DNA of 64,000 bases from Corynebacterium tuberculostearicum SK141 (GCF_000175635.1 NZ_ACVP01000015.1:1-64000), one strand, 5' to 3'; shown: positions 43,463-56,914, counted from the first letter of the stretch. Notes: generated by a model not told the origin, from the sequence alone. Numbers and translations: made by a program.

Positions 43463-44466
43463 TGCGCCGACCCCTCGATGCGCGCGGCAAGTTCAGCGGG
43501 CGAAATGTCGAAGTTTTCGCACACCCAGGAGTCGTTATAGATGGTGTCGAGGTAAGGCTGGCCGGCGTCGTGCAGCACGGCAACCACTTCAGCCCCTGCC
43601 GGCAGGGAGGGCGCGAGGCGTTGGAAGGCGGCGATGACGGCACCGCCGGAAGCGCCAGGCAGTAGGCCCTCTGCTTGGGCGAGCTGTCGGGCGGCAACGA
43701 TGGCATCGAGGTCCGGAACCCTCTCCACGGACGAAGGCGAAAACTTGGTGGATAGTTCGGTTACGATTCCGGCGCCATAGCCAGGCAGCATGCGGGTGCC
43801 ACGCTCACCACCAAAAAGCACGGAGCCTTCCGCATCAACGCCGATTGTGTGGGTGTCGGCGCCCAGCTCGGAGAGCTTGCGTACGCAACCGCCAAGGGTT
43901 CCGGTGGTGCTCATAGCCACGAGCAGGTGGCTGGGCGCCTGGCCGAGCTGGTCCAGAATCTCCGCCATAGTGCCCTCCGCGTGGGCGTGGAAGGCGGCTT
44001 CATTGGAGTACTGGTTGAGGTTGAAAGAATCAGGGATCTCTTCCAAAAGCTCGGCCACGCGGGTGCGGCGGGCGGTGAGCCAATCGCCGGTTTCTGGATC
44101 GGGGTGGTCGAGCAATTCCACGTGTGCGCCGTAGGCCCGCATGGTAGCCACCGTGGAGGCGTTGACCCGCGGATCCACCACGCAATGGAACTTCATTCCT
44201 TGCAGCGGGGCCTGGCGAGCTAGAGCCATGCCCAGGTTGCCGGAGGAAGATTCCACCAGCGTCGAACCCGGGCGGATATCGCCGGCTGCAAGCGCCGCCT
44301 GGATAAGGGCTCGGGCGGTCCGGTCTTTTGCAGAACCGCCGAGGTTGAATTGTTCGAGTTTGAGATAGAGGTGGACATCCGGCCGGGGACTAATCGCCTC
44401 TACTCGCATGAGTGGGGTATTGCCAATGGGCGGGTGCGCTTGAGAATGAATCCTGGGGCTCATCAT
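43459..44466 (-). CDS. sbnA: SbnA-like PLP synthase (O-phosphoserine/glutamate condensing)
   Basis: 335 residues of the cysteine-synthase fold. PLP lysine in GGSAKDRTA (Lys47), ESSSGNLGMALA asparagine loop and a GASGGAV motif. It resembles SbnA, which joins O-phosphoserine and glutamate to N-(2-amino-2-carboxyethyl)-glutamate, the precursor of 2,3-diaminopropionate. ATG 44466 lies exactly 7 nt after a TACCAT -10 hexamer; 44463 and 44475 are alternatives. First gene of a three-gene operon. An ordinary cysteine synthase is the main alternative. Confidence 0.75.
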   Translation of the reverse strand: MMSPRIHSQAHPPIGNTPLMRVEAISPRPDVHLYLKLEQFNLGGSAKDRTARALIQAALAAGDIRPGSTLVESSSGNLGMALARQAPLQGMKFHCVVDPRVNASTVATMRAYGAHVELLDHPDPETGDWLTARRTRVAELLEEIPDSFNLNQYSNEAAFHAHAEGTMAEILDQLGQAPSHLLVAMSTTGTLGGCVRKLSELGADTHTIGVDAEGSVLFGGERGTRMLPGYGAGIVTELSTKFSPSSVERVPDLDAIVAARQLAQAEGLLPGASGGAVIAAFQRLAPSLPAGAEVVAVLHDAGQPYLDTIYNDSWVCENFDISPAELAARIEGSAQ

Positions 44467-45132
44467 TGGCCCCATGGTAGACCTTTACGTCCACCTTTTC
44501 TGCAGGCTTAGTCTTTGATCTCCGCATAGGCATCGAGCGCGGCCTGGCGCGATTCCTGCAGGTCCACGATAGGCGGGGCGGACAGTGCGGGTGCCCAGCG
44601 GCGCACGTACTCGCCGTCGGGGTCGAAGCGCTTGGCTTGCGTTTCGGGGTTGAAGATGCGGAAGAAGGGCGCGGCGTCATCGCCGCAGCCGGCCACCCAC
44701 TGCCAATTAAACGGGTTGGAGGCGGCATCGGCGTCCACCAAGGTGTCCCAGAACCATTCTTCGCCCAGGCGCCAGTGGATGCCTAGGTTCTTGGTGAGGA
44801 AGGAGCCCACCACCATGCGCACGCGATTGTGCATATAGCCGGTGGCCCATAGTTCGCGCATTCCGGCGTCGACAAGCGGAATGCCAGTAGTACCTGCCTG
44901 CCAGTCCTTGAGCCGCGGCGAACCACAGCTCCCGCAGGGAGACCTCGCCAAAGCGCAGGTGGGGCGAGAGTAGGGAGGTGGCATTGAGCGCAGGAATATC
45001 GCGCTCCCCGGCGTAGTTGGCCAGGTCCAGCTGGGCTAGTCGCTCGCGCGCCCCGGCCTCGCCGGGCGTCCAGTGTTCGGCCAGGGATGCCGCCCATGCC
45101 GGCTCGGTGGGTTTGGGCCAGGCAGATGCACT

Positions 45133-45148
45133 GCTTGCCGACGCCCCC
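45133..45148 (-). repeat. Dispersed 16-bp repeat, copy E
   Basis: Exact GGGGGCGTCGGCAAGC on the minus strand, at the first deletion junction of the photolyase pseudogene. Confidence 0.65.
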
Positions 45149-45251
45149 AACTCCGGCACCCCCTCCGGTTCATCTCCCGCCACCAGGTGGTCGCGCCGCC
45201 CAGCGGGCGGGTGCTGGGATAGGCGGGCTCGTCGAGGACGACGGCGACCAA

Positions 45252-45267
45252 GGGGGCGTCGCTAAGC
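45252..45267 (+). repeat. Dispersed 16-bp repeat, copy H (degenerate)
   Basis: GGGGGCGTCGCTAAGC, two mismatches, within the N-terminal part of the photolyase pseudogene. It could be codon-driven. Confidence 0.3.
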
Positions 45268-45451
45268 GAGGCGGCTGTGGCCGCGCGGGAAAGGGCCTGG
45301 TTATCGTGCAGTCGCAGGTCATCGCGAAACCACATGAGGCAGGTCATGGCGGTCATCCTACGCGGCGGAAACGGCGATTTGGAGAAACCGCGGGTGGGGA
45401 GGTAGTGTTTTCCACGAAGTTTGAACGGCCACGTCACGGCCGAGTCAAAGT

Positions 45452-45592
45452 TCACCGAAGACCGTTGGTCATCCATTTGGATCGAAGGTTCTCCATCCTA
45501 GGAGGCGGCCCACGCAGGAGACACTTTGCGATTATTCGCGGCATTCTCTTATGTCGCGCGCCCTGTGCTCTTGCACGGGGCTTTTGTTGTTT
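45452..45592 (+). promoter_or_regulatory. Ribosomal protein L10 leader with attenuator
   Basis: The mRNA leader of rplJ contains a GGAGGCGGCCCACGCAGGAG region resembling the L10(L12)4-binding kink-turn structure. Further on, a hairpin GCCCTGTGC/GCACGGGGC (45560-45581) followed by TTTTGTTGTTT looks like the attenuator. Excess L10 would stabilise termination. Confidence 0.55.
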
Positions 45593-45661
45593 CGGGCAAC
45601 CGAAGCGAGGAAGGCCCCGGCGGAATAATAAAAGAGATGTTTTGGAAGGAGGCGAGAGACA

Positions 45662-46183
45662 ATGGCAAACCCAAAGAACACTGCAGACCTGGCAGAGCTG
45701 AAGGAGAAGCTGGCTGGCGCTAACTCTGTTGTATTGACCGAGTACCGCGGCCTGACCGTATCCCAGCTGCAGGAGCTGCGTAATGATCTGGGCTTTGACG
45801 TTGAATACTCCGTCGCCAAGAACACCCTTTTCAAGATCGCTGCCAAGGAAGCTGGCATCGAAGGTCTTGATGATTTGCTGACTGGCCCGACCGCAATTGC
45901 GTTCATCAAGGGCGAGGCAGTGGATGCTGCGAAGGTCATCACCAAGTTTGCTGATGACAACAAGGCACTCATCATCAAGGGTGGCTACATGGACGGCAAC
46001 GCACTGTCCGCCGACCAGGTTGAGGCCATCGCCAAGCTGGATAACCGCGAGACCACCCTCGCAAAGCTGGCTGGCGCTATGAAGGGTTCTATGGCGAAGG
46101 CAGCCGCTCTCTTCAACGCTCCTGCAACCAAGGCTGTACGCACCGTCGCAGCCCTGCAGGACAAGAAGGAAGCAGAAGCTTAA
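45662..46183 (+). CDS. rplJ: 50S ribosomal protein L10
   Basis: 173 residues. Stalk base protein with LTEYRGLTVSQLQELRNDL and an Ala-rich C-terminal helix that docks L7/L12 dimers. GGAAGGAGG precedes the ATG. First gene of the rplJL operon and probable autoregulator through the upstream leader. Confidence 0.98.
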   Translation: MANPKNTADLAELKEKLAGANSVVLTEYRGLTVSQLQELRNDLGFDVEYSVAKNTLFKIAAKEAGIEGLDDLLTGPTAIAFIKGEAVDAAKVITKFADDNKALIIKGGYMDGNALSADQVEAIAKLDNRETTLAKLAGAMKGSMAKAAALFNAPATKAVRTVAALQDKKEAEA

Positions 46184-46271
46184 GTCGTCACAAAAGACGC
46201 ACAATTACAACACCGTGTGCGCGGCATAAATCACGCGCAGCGCACACACAACACAGAAAGGACTTGCCATC

Positions 46272-46661
46272 ATGGCTAAGCTCACCAAGGACGAGCTCAT
46301 TGAAGCTTTCAAGGAAATGACCCTCATCGAACTGTCCGAGTTCGTTAAGGAATTTGAAGAGGTATTCGACGTTGAGGCTGCTGCTCCGGTTGCTGCTGTT
46401 GCAGCTGGCGCTCCGGCTGAGGGCGGCGCTGGTGCCGCTGAGGAGAAGACCGAGTTCGACGTCGTTCTGACCGACGCTGGCGCTAAGAAGATTGGCGTTA
46501 TTAAGGCTGTCCGCGAGATCGTCTCCGGTCTGGGCCTGAAGGAAGCTAAGGAAATGGTCGAGGGTGCTCCTAAGGCTATCCTCGAGGGCGCTTCCAAGGA
46601 CGACGCTGAGGCTGCTAAGACCAAGCTGGAAGAGGCTGGCGCTTCCGTCGAGCTCAAGTAA
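46272..46661 (+). CDS. rplL: 50S ribosomal protein L7/L12
   Basis: 129 residues. N-terminal dimerisation helices, an Ala/Gly hinge (about residues 38-55) and the C-terminal factor-binding domain [21 protein letters not shown] with [16 protein letters not shown]. Recruits translation GTPases. AGAAAGGA before the ATG. Confidence 0.98.
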   Translation: MAKLTKDELIEAFKEMTLIELSEFVKEFEEVFDVEAAAPVAAVAAGAPAEGGAGAAEEKTEFDVVLTDAGAKKIGVIKAVREIVSGLGLKEAKEMVEGAPKAILEGASKDDAEAAKTKLEEAGASVELK

Positions 46662-46683
46662 TTTCACTGAGCTTTACGCTTTC

Positions 46684-46731
46684 AAACCCCCCACTCTTAC
46701 CGCCGCGCGCGGTGGGAGCTGGGGGTTTCCT
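46684..46731 (+). terminator. Terminator after rplL
   Basis: AAACCCCC with GGGGGTTT closes an inner CTC-ACCGC/GCGGT-GAG-like hairpin; CCTCGTTTT follows. Confidence 0.8.
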
Positions 46732-46805
46732 CGTTTTATGCTCGCGGGCGCAATGCGGGTAGTACAGCAATGGCCAGTAGTGTCAAAGTATGAAACTATG
46801 GCATT

Positions 46806-47051
46806 GTGGAGTTCAGGAGGGGTAGCTTAGAGCGCTTTCACACAGATGGTAAGGGCCAAAGTACGTGCCCCCCTGAACTGCGAAGAATACTGCGCCGCAA
46901 ACTCATCATGATTGACCGCGCAGCCTCTCTTGCCGATTTGAGGATTCCACCAGCGAATCACTTAGAGAGGTTGAAAGGGAAGTGGAGAGTAGTCTTCCGG
47001 TGGACAGGGAAAGGAGCTGTGGACGTTGACTTCATCGACTATCACAAATGA
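46806..47051 (+). CDS. higB: HigB-type toxin, internally shortened
   Basis: 81 residues with GTG start. N-terminal half (LERFHTDGK, LRRILRRKLIMIDRAASLADLRIPPANHLERLKG) and C-terminus (WRVVFRW, DVDFIDYHK) are those of RelE-fold HigB ribonucleases. The segment normally between LKG and WRVVF (DRxGQxSIRINxQ, about 13 residues, one beta strand and catalytic-surface residues) is absent, in frame. Overlaps higA by 26 nt. Toxin activity is doubtful. Confidence 0.7.
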   Translation: MEFRRGSLERFHTDGKGQSTCPPELRRILRRKLIMIDRAASLADLRIPPANHLERLKGKWRVVFRWTGKGAVDVDFIDYHK

Positions 47052-47358
47052 GGGAGAGGAAGCCTCGGATATCGTCCCCGTTCCACACCCTGGAGAGGTT
47101 CTGCGTGAGGAATTTCTGGAGCCGCTCGGACTGACTCAATACCGCTTAGCCAAGGATATTTTTAGCTCCAAGTCTCAAATTTCCAAGCTGGTGCGTGGGC
47201 GCATTGGGATTAGTGCGGAAATGGCGCTCCGTCTTTCCGCTTATTTTGGCAATTCGGCAGAGTTTTGGCTGGGGCTGCAAGAAGAGTTTGATCTCTGGTG
47301 CGCGCGGCAGACCACGGATACCAGCAGCATCATCGCTTGGAATGCGCAGACGGCCTAA
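47026..47358 (+). CDS. higA: HigA-type antitoxin (XRE family)
   Basis: 110 residues. The HigA signature HPGEVLREEFLEPLGLTQYRLAK opens a Cro/C1 helix-turn-helix, ending with the conserved NSAEFWLGLQEEFDL. The only usable start is TTG 47026, backed by AAAGGAG 10 nt upstream inside higB. Antitoxin and autoregulator of the higBA operon; appears intact. Confidence 0.8.
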   Translation: MTSSTITNEGEEASDIVPVPHPGEVLREEFLEPLGLTQYRLAKDIFSSKSQISKLVRGRIGISAEMALRLSAYFGNSAEFWLGLQEEFDLWCARQTTDTSSIIAWNAQTA

Positions 47359-47429
47359 AACCAATCCGGCGTGGCGGGGCGGCCTGTAGAAACAGGGAAT
47401 CGCCACTATGGGCTGTAGAATTAGCCCCC

Positions 47430-48446
47430 ATGCTGCCCAAGTCCCGCATTTTTTCCGTCCTGCTCCTAGGCCTCGGCGTCGCGCTCATCGCCGCCGGTAT
47501 TGTGGCGCCGGCGTTTTTGGATTACTCCCCGCGGCTGCCACTGAACCTGAAAAACAGTACGTGGACACTGCACGATGATTCTGCGGATTCGCAGCAGCTG
47601 TCCAAGGACGGCACCACGCCGTATTCGGGCCCCATGACCTACCAAATCAACATGGATATCCAGGAGCCCTCGGACGATGAGAAGGCCACTGTGCGCATCG
47701 GTGAGACCCGCATGCGCGGCGAAGGGGAGGGCCTTAATGACCTGAGCCAGGCCCAAGTGTGGACCTATCCCGTGGACCGCCTGAGCGGCGAGGCGGCGGG
47801 GGAGGCGTCGCTTAGCCATACGCTTGCTACGCCTTCGGATAAAGTCACGGTGGATGGCTACTGGCTCAAGTTCCCAGCAGGCGCAGAGAAGACCAACTAC
47901 CCAGTCTTTGACCCGACGCTGCGTAAGGCCGTCGATGCAGTCTTTGAAGAAGAAACCACGATGGACGGCCGCACGGTCTACCGCTACCACCAAGAAATTG
48001 AGCCGACTAACGTCGCGCAGCTATTTGCGGCCGATGGCAATACCACCAGCTTGCCCAAGAAAGACGGCGGCGAGGAGCAGGGCTACCTGACCCACTCCGG
48101 CAGCCGCGACTTCTATGTGGACCAACAAACCGGCCTCGTGGTGGGCATGGATATGGATATCGATGATTACTACGCGGACCGCGAGGGCGTGGGCCGCGAG
48201 CGCGCCTTCGTCTTTAATGGCTCTACCTCCGAAGAGGACCAGCAGGCGCTGCTCAAAGAGGCGGCAGATTTCCCGCGCGACCGCGTGGCGGAGATCGTGC
48301 GGTGGGGTGCCATCGGCCTCGGCGCACTGTTGACCCTGCTCGGAATCATTGGCGCATTGGGCCTAATTGGCGGCAAGAATAAGCATGGCCGCTCGCGGCA
48401 TAACCGTGGGCGCATCGGTGGAAGCGCGGTGCCGGCGAGCCGGTAA
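47430..48446 (+). CDS. DUF3068-family exported/membrane protein
   Basis: 338 residues. N-terminal membrane helix (IFSVLLLGLGVALIAAGIVAPA), a large extracytoplasmic domain with repeated TYP/VD and DG motifs, a second helix near the C-terminus (GAIGLGALLTLLGIIGALG) and a basic tail. This layout is the actinobacterial DUF3068 (porin PorA family) pattern. Start fixed by TAGAAT (47416-47421), 8 nt before ATG 47430. Cell-envelope role inferred only. Confidence 0.8.
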   Translation: MLPKSRIFSVLLLGLGVALIAAGIVAPAFLDYSPRLPLNLKNSTWTLHDDSADSQQLSKDGTTPYSGPMTYQINMDIQEPSDDEKATVRIGETRMRGEGEGLNDLSQAQVWTYPVDRLSGEAAGEASLSHTLATPSDKVTVDGYWLKFPAGAEKTNYPVFDPTLRKAVDAVFEEETTMDGRTVYRYHQEIEPTNVAQLFAADGNTTSLPKKDGGEEQGYLTHSGSRDFYVDQQTGLVVGMDMDIDDYYADREGVGRERAFVFNGSTSEEDQQALLKEAADFPRDRVAEIVRWGAIGLGALLTLLGIIGALGLIGGKNKHGRSRHNRGRIGGSAVPASR

Positions 48447-48830
48447 AAGCGCAGCTGGAAAACAAAATCGCCGCCGGGGTTGCGGTGTATTGAGATTTTA
48501 GTGGTAGGGTGCTCGGTGGTTGTCGCGCACAGTCGCGCGACGTGGACGCGTTAGCGCCGCGGCGAGCACGAGCTTGCCCCCTAGCGCGGTAGCGACACGC
48601 CCCAAGAGTGGTGTGTCTTTACATGGCAGGTCTTTTCCTATAAGCTGTTTCGTTGCGCTGGAATCTGGATCTTCGGTGCACATTTAGCCTTTCAGGCCGG
48701 TGATGGCAAAACCGACTTGACAAGGTGATTTTGTGCATTCTGAACCCAGACACTCCACAGCAGACCGAATGCTAGAATTACCAGCGGTTTTGCGGCTCGT
48801 CGGCCAGGGCGAGCAGGCAATCCGCGTGAG
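48447..48830 (+). promoter_or_regulatory. rpoB 5' region with probable promoter
   Basis: 384 bp without a gene. A consensus -35 TTGACA lies at 48716-48721, about 110 nt before rpoB, with a weak CATTCT-like -10. A GC-rich stretch at 48525-48600 could form structure. TGATTTTGTGCA at about 48725 recurs before rplK (about 39308). No coding sequence seen. Confidence 0.4.
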
Positions 48831-51800
48831 GTGCTGGAAGGACCCATCTTGGCAGTCTCCCGCCAGACCAAGTCAGTGGCCAATATCCCCGGAGCCCCGA
48901 AGCGATACTCGTTTGCAAAAATCAGCGAGCCTATCGCCCTGCCGGGTCTCCTTGACGTACAACTTGATTCCTTTGATTGGCTCGTCGGCGCGCCGGAGTG
49001 GCGCGAGCGCGAGCAGGCTGAGCGCGGCGATGACGCCCGCGTGACGAGCGGCCTCGAGGACATCCTCGAAGAGCTCTCGCCGATTGAGGACTACTCGGGC
49101 AATATGTCCCTGTCCTTGTCGGAGCCGCGCTTTGAACCGGTGAAGAACACCGTGGATGAGTGCAAGGAAAAGGACATCAACTACTCCGCGCCGCTGTACG
49201 TGACCGCAGAGTTTATTAATAACGACACCCAAGAGATTAAGTCGCAGACCGTCTTCATCGGCGATTTCCCGATCATGACGGATATGGGCACGTTCATCGT
49301 GAACGGTACCGAGCGCGTCGTCGTCTCTCAGCTGGTGCGCTCCCCGGGCGTGTACTTCGATCGCTCGATCGATAAGTCCACTGAGCGCCCGCTGCACTCC
49401 GTGAAGGTTATTCCTTCCCGCGGTGCATGGTTGGAGTTCGACGTCGACAAGCGCGACACCGTTGGCGTGCGCATTGACCGCAAGCGCCGCCAGCCGGTAA
49501 CCGTGCTGCTTAAGGCACTGGGCTGGAGTGAGGAGCAGATCAGGGATCGCTTCGGCTTCTCCGAGCTCATGATGTCCACCCTGGAGTCTGACGGTGTAGC
49601 GAACACCGATGAGGCACTGCTGGAGATTTACCGCAAGCAGCGCCCAGGCGAGCAGCCCACCCGTGAGCTGGCTCAGTCCTTGCTGGATAACTCCTTCTTC
49701 CGTGCAAAGCGTTACGACCTGGCTAAGGTCGGCCGCTACAAGGTCAACCGCAAGCTGGGGCTCGGCGGCGACCACGATGGTCTGATGACCCTGACCGAGG
49801 AAGACATCGCCGTCACCCTCGAGTACCTGGTCCGCCTGCACGTAGGCGAGCGCGAGATGAAGGCACCGAACGGTGAGATGATCGCCCTGCACACGGACGA
49901 CATCGACCACTTTGGTAACCGTCGCCTGCGCACCGTGGGTGAGCTCATCCAGAACCAGGTCCGCGTCGGCCTGTCCCGCATGGAGCGCGTTGTGCGCGAG
50001 CGCATGACCACCCAGGACGCGGAGTCCATCACTCCGACCTCCCTGATTAACGTGCGCCCGGTCTCTGCTGCTATCCGCGAGTTCTTCGGTACCTCGCAGC
50101 TGTCCCAGTTCATGGACCACAACAACTCGCTGTCCGGCCTGACCCACAAGCGCCGCCTGTCCGCGCTGGGTCCAGGCGGCCTGTCCCGTGAGCGCGCCGG
50201 CATTGAGGTGCGAGACGTTCACGCTTCTCACTACGGCCGTATGTGCCCGATTGAGACCCCTGAGGGCCCGAACATTGGCCTCATTGGTGCGCTGGCGTCC
50301 TACGCCCGCGTGAATGCCTTCGGCTTCATTGAGACCCCGTACCGCAAGGTTGTGGACGGCAAGATTACCGACCAGGTGGAGTACCTCACCGCCGATGAAG
50401 AGGACCGCTTCGCTATTGCTCAGGCCGAGGTCGAGCAGGACGCAGAGGGCAACCTCACCGGCGAGCGTATTGAGGTCCGCCTGAAGGACGGCGACATCGG
50501 GCTTACCGACGCCGCCGGTGTGGACTACGTTGACGTCTCCCCGCGCCAGATGGTTTCCGTGGGTACCGCCATGATTCCGTTCTTGGAGCACGACGATGCT
50601 AACCGTGCCTTGATGGGTGCGAACATGCAGAAGCAGGCAGTGCCGCTGGTACGCTCCGAGGCCCCGCTGGTTGGTACCGGCATGGAGCAGCGCGCTGCGT
50701 ACGACGCTGGCGACGTTGTCATCACCCCGAAGGCCGGCGTGGTCGAAAACGTCACCGCTGATGTCATCACCATCATGGATGATGAGGGCCAGCGCGATAC
50801 CTACATCCTGCGTAAGTTCGAGCGCACCAACCAGGGCACCAACTACAACCAGACCCCGCTGGTTTCCATGGGCGAGCGCGTAGAGGCCGGCCAGGTTCTG
50901 GCCGATGGCCCGGGTACCCACAATGGTGAGATGTCCCTCGGCCGCAACCTGCTGGTTGCCTTCATGCCGTGGGAAGGCCATAACTACGAGGACGCCATCA
51001 TCCTTAACCAGCGCATCGTGGAGGAGGACATCCTGACCTCCGTCCACATCGAGGAGCACGAGATCGATGCTCGCGATACCAAGTTGGGCGCCGAGGAAAT
51101 TACCCGCGAGATCCCGAACGTCTCCGAGGACGTCCTGAGCGACCTGGACGAGCGCGGCATCATCCGCATCGGTGCCGACGTCCGCGCCGGCGACATCCTG
51201 GTGGGTAAGGTCACCCCGAAGGGCGAGACCGAGCTGACCCCGGAGGAGCGCCTGCTGCGCGCCATCTTCGGCGAGAAGGCCCGCGAGGTCCGCGATACCT
51301 CCATGAAGGTGCCGCACGGTGAGGTAGGCAAGGTCATTGGCGTTGCTCGCTTCTCCCGCGACGATGATGACGATCTGGCCCCTGGCGTCAACGAGATGAT
51401 TCGTGTCTACGTTGCCCAGAAGCGCAAGATCCAGGACGGCGATAAGATGGCCGGCCGCCACGGCAACAAGGGTGTTGTGGGCAAGATTCTACCGCCAGAG
51501 GATATGCCGTTCATGGAAGACGGCACCCCGGTCGACATTCTGCTGAACACCCACGGTGTGCCGCGTCGTATGAACATTGGCCAGGTCCTTGAGGTTCACT
51601 TGGGCTGGCTGGCACACGCTGGCTGGAAGGTCGATACCGAGGATCCAAAGAACGCCGAGCTGCTCAAGACCCTGCCGGAAGAGCTCTATGACGTTCCTGC
51701 GGATTCCTTGACGGCGACCCCGGTCTTCGACGGTGCTACCAACCATGAGATCGAGCGCCTGCTGGCTTCTTCCCGTCCTAACCGCGACGGCGATGTGCTG

Positions 51801-52325
51801 GTGGATGAGCATGGCAAGGCCACGCTTTTCGACGGCCGCTCGGGCGAGCCGTACAAGTACCCGATCTCTGTCGGCTACATGTACATGCTCAAGCTGCACC
51901 ACTTGGTCGATGAGAAGATTCACGCCCGTTCCACCGGTCCTTACTCCATGATTACCCAGCAGCCGCTGGGTGGTAAGGCCCAGTTCGGTGGCCAGCGCTT
52001 CGGCGAGATGGAGGTGTGGGCAATGCAGGCATACGGCGCTGCCTACACCCTGCAGGAGCTGCTGACCATCAAGTCCGATGACGTCGTTGGCCGCGTGAAG
52101 GTCTACGAAGCCATTGTTAAGGGCGACAATATTCCAGATCCGGGCATCCCTGAGTCCTTCAAGGTGTTGCTCAAGGAGCTGCAGTCCCTGTGCCTGAACG
52201 TGGAGGTTCTCTCCACCGACGGCACGCCGATGGAGCTGTCTGGCTCTGATGACGATGACATGGATAGCCCATCGCTTGGCATTAACCTGTCCCGCGATGA
52301 GGGTTCTTCCGCTGACATCGCCTAG
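48831..52325 (+). CDS. rpoB: DNA-directed RNA polymerase subunit beta
   Basis: 1164 residues, full length for corynebacteria, GTG start ([14 protein letters not shown]). Conserved blocks: [10 protein letters not shown], the rifampicin region [28 protein letters not shown], and the C-terminal [12 protein letters not shown]. In the rifampicin pocket, positions equivalent to E. coli 513, 516, 526 and 531 are wild type; 517 is His and 520 is Ser. Cotranscribed with rpoC. Confidence 0.98.
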   Translation: MLEGPILAVSRQTKSVANIPGAPKRYSFAKISEPIALPGLLDVQLDSFDWLVGAPEWREREQAERGDDARVTSGLEDILEELSPIEDYSGNMSLSLSEPRFEPVKNTVDECKEKDINYSAPLYVTAEFINNDTQEIKSQTVFIGDFPIMTDMGTFIVNGTERVVVSQLVRSPGVYFDRSIDKSTERPLHSVKVIPSRGAWLEFDVDKRDTVGVRIDRKRRQPVTVLLKALGWSEEQIRDRFGFSELMMSTLESDGVANTDEALLEIYRKQRPGEQPTRELAQSLLDNSFFRAKRYDLAKVGRYKVNRKLGLGGDHDGLMTLTEEDIAVTLEYLVRLHVGEREMKAPNGEMIALHTDDIDHFGNRRLRTVGELIQNQVRVGLSRMERVVRERMTTQDAESITPTSLINVRPVSAAIREFFGTSQLSQFMDHNNSLSGLTHKRRLSALGPGGLSRERAGIEVRDVHASHYGRMCPIETPEGPNIGLIGALASYARVNAFGFIETPYRKVVDGKITDQVEYLTADEEDRFAIAQAEVEQDAEGNLTGERIEVRLKDGDIGLTDAAGVDYVDVSPRQMVSVGTAMIPFLEHDDANRALMGANMQKQAVPLVRSEAPLVGTGMEQRAAYDAGDVVITPKAGVVENVTADVITIMDDEGQRDTYILRKFERTNQGTNYNQTPLVSMGERVEAGQVLADGPGTHNGEMSLGRNLLVAFMPWEGHNYEDAIILNQRIVEEDILTSVHIEEHEIDARDTKLGAEEITREIPNVSEDVLSDLDERGIIRIGADVRAGDILVGKVTPKGETELTPEERLLRAIFGEKAREVRDTSMKVPHGEVGKVIGVARFSRDDDDDLAPGVNEMIRVYVAQKRKIQDGDKMAGRHGNKGVVGKILPPEDMPFMEDGTPVDILLNTHGVPRRMNIGQVLEVHLGWLAHAGWKVDTEDPKNAELLKTLPEELYDVPADSLTATPVFDGATNHEIERLLASSRPNRDGDVLVDEHGKATLFDGRSGEPYKYPISVGYMYMLKLHHLVDEKIHARSTGPYSMITQQPLGGKAQFGGQRFGEMEVWAMQAYGAAYTLQELLTIKSDDVVGRVKVYEAIVKGDNIPDPGIPESFKVLLKELQSLCLNVEVLSTDGTPMELSGSDDDDMDSPSLGINLSRDEGSSADIA

Positions 52326-52431
52326 TTAGTTTCTTGGTCCACCGCGGGAAAATCCCCGCGGCAGGGCATAAACGTTTCATTCATAGAAAGCCATCAATTC
52401 CTCGACAACGAGGATGAAAGGGAGACATTAC

Positions 52432-56427
<3,996 letters not shown>

Positions 56428-56461
56428 CCGAGAAGACTCAAGCGCAATATAGAGCGCGACA

Positions 56462-56507
56462 AACACCCCGCTGTCCTGAACTAATCAGGAGGGCGGGGTG
56501 TTGTCTT
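56462..56507 (+). terminator. Terminator after rpoC
   Basis: ACACCCCGC with GCGGGGTGT and an inner CCTGA/TCAGG hairpin, followed by TTGTCTT. Confidence 0.88.
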
Positions 56508-56719
56508 ATGCCCCCGGCCTCGGATCGCCCCAGGGCAGTTGCGCATGGCTGCGCACGTTCGTCGCTGGAAAAGATACGGGCCGGAACTCGTTATGCGCAT
56601 GAACTACAAAAAGTTAAATTCCCGCAGGTCCTTTTCCCTTCGGGTTTTGTCCCCTGTGTTTAGTTCTGGAGCTGGCTAAAGCCTTCAAAAGTTTCTGGCG
56701 TCAACCTCTATGTTAAGAT

Positions 56720-56869
56720 TATGCTGAGAGTGTTAAGCTGTCCCTACGGTTTAGCGATTTCACTGAGCTCGGATTCTCGTGAGGTATTTTCCTTTCCTTA
56801 AAACCTATGACGTGAGGATCCAGGGAACCCCGTCGCGGAAGTAAGAGGCTGCGACGGGGTTCATTTTTG
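56720..56869 (+). ncRNA. Candidate small RNA in the rpoC-ykoE gap
   Basis: Between the rpoC terminator and the TPP riboswitch lies an unassigned intrinsic terminator: AACCCCGTCGC (56826-56836) with GCGACGGGGTT (56851-56861) then CATTTTTG. A -10-like TATGCT is at 56720-56725. A transcript from about 56732 to 56869 would be about 138 nt and contains no convincing gene (a 26-codon ATG frame from 56722 is the only candidate). It contains the repeated GTGAGGNNNNNNC-type stretches CTCGTGAGG and GACGTGAGG. Confidence 0.4.
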
Positions 56870-56898
56870 CCTGTTATGGGGGAGAGGAGGGGTAGAGA

Positions 56899-56914
56899 GG
56901 GGGCGTCGTCAAGC
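56899..56914 (+). repeat. Dispersed 16-bp repeat, copy F
   Basis: GGGGGCGTCGTCAAGC, one mismatch, intergenic. Confidence 0.6.

Larger units (their letters stand above)
44508..45347 (-). pseudogene. Deoxyribodipyrimidine photolyase, degraded
   Basis: Three pieces in successive frames. The N-terminal TCLMWFRDDLRLHDNQAL ends near 45190. A middle piece with WTPGEAGARERL and TSLLSPHLRFGEVSLRELW ends near 44920. A C-terminal piece has WQAGTTGIPLVDAGMREL and ASNPFNWQWVAGCGDDAAPFFRIFNP. Together they give about 280 residues of an expected 450-480, so besides two frame changes, about 100 residues after the N-terminal strand set and about 60 before WQAG are missing. Two copies of the dispersed repeat lie inside, one at the first junction. 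A former leaderless start (TAGGAT, 7 nt) survives. Confidence 0.85.

Noticed and set aside
56722-56802. 26-codon ATG frame inside the candidate small RNA
   Set aside because: No Shine-Dalgarno, no recognisable features and too short to separate from chance.
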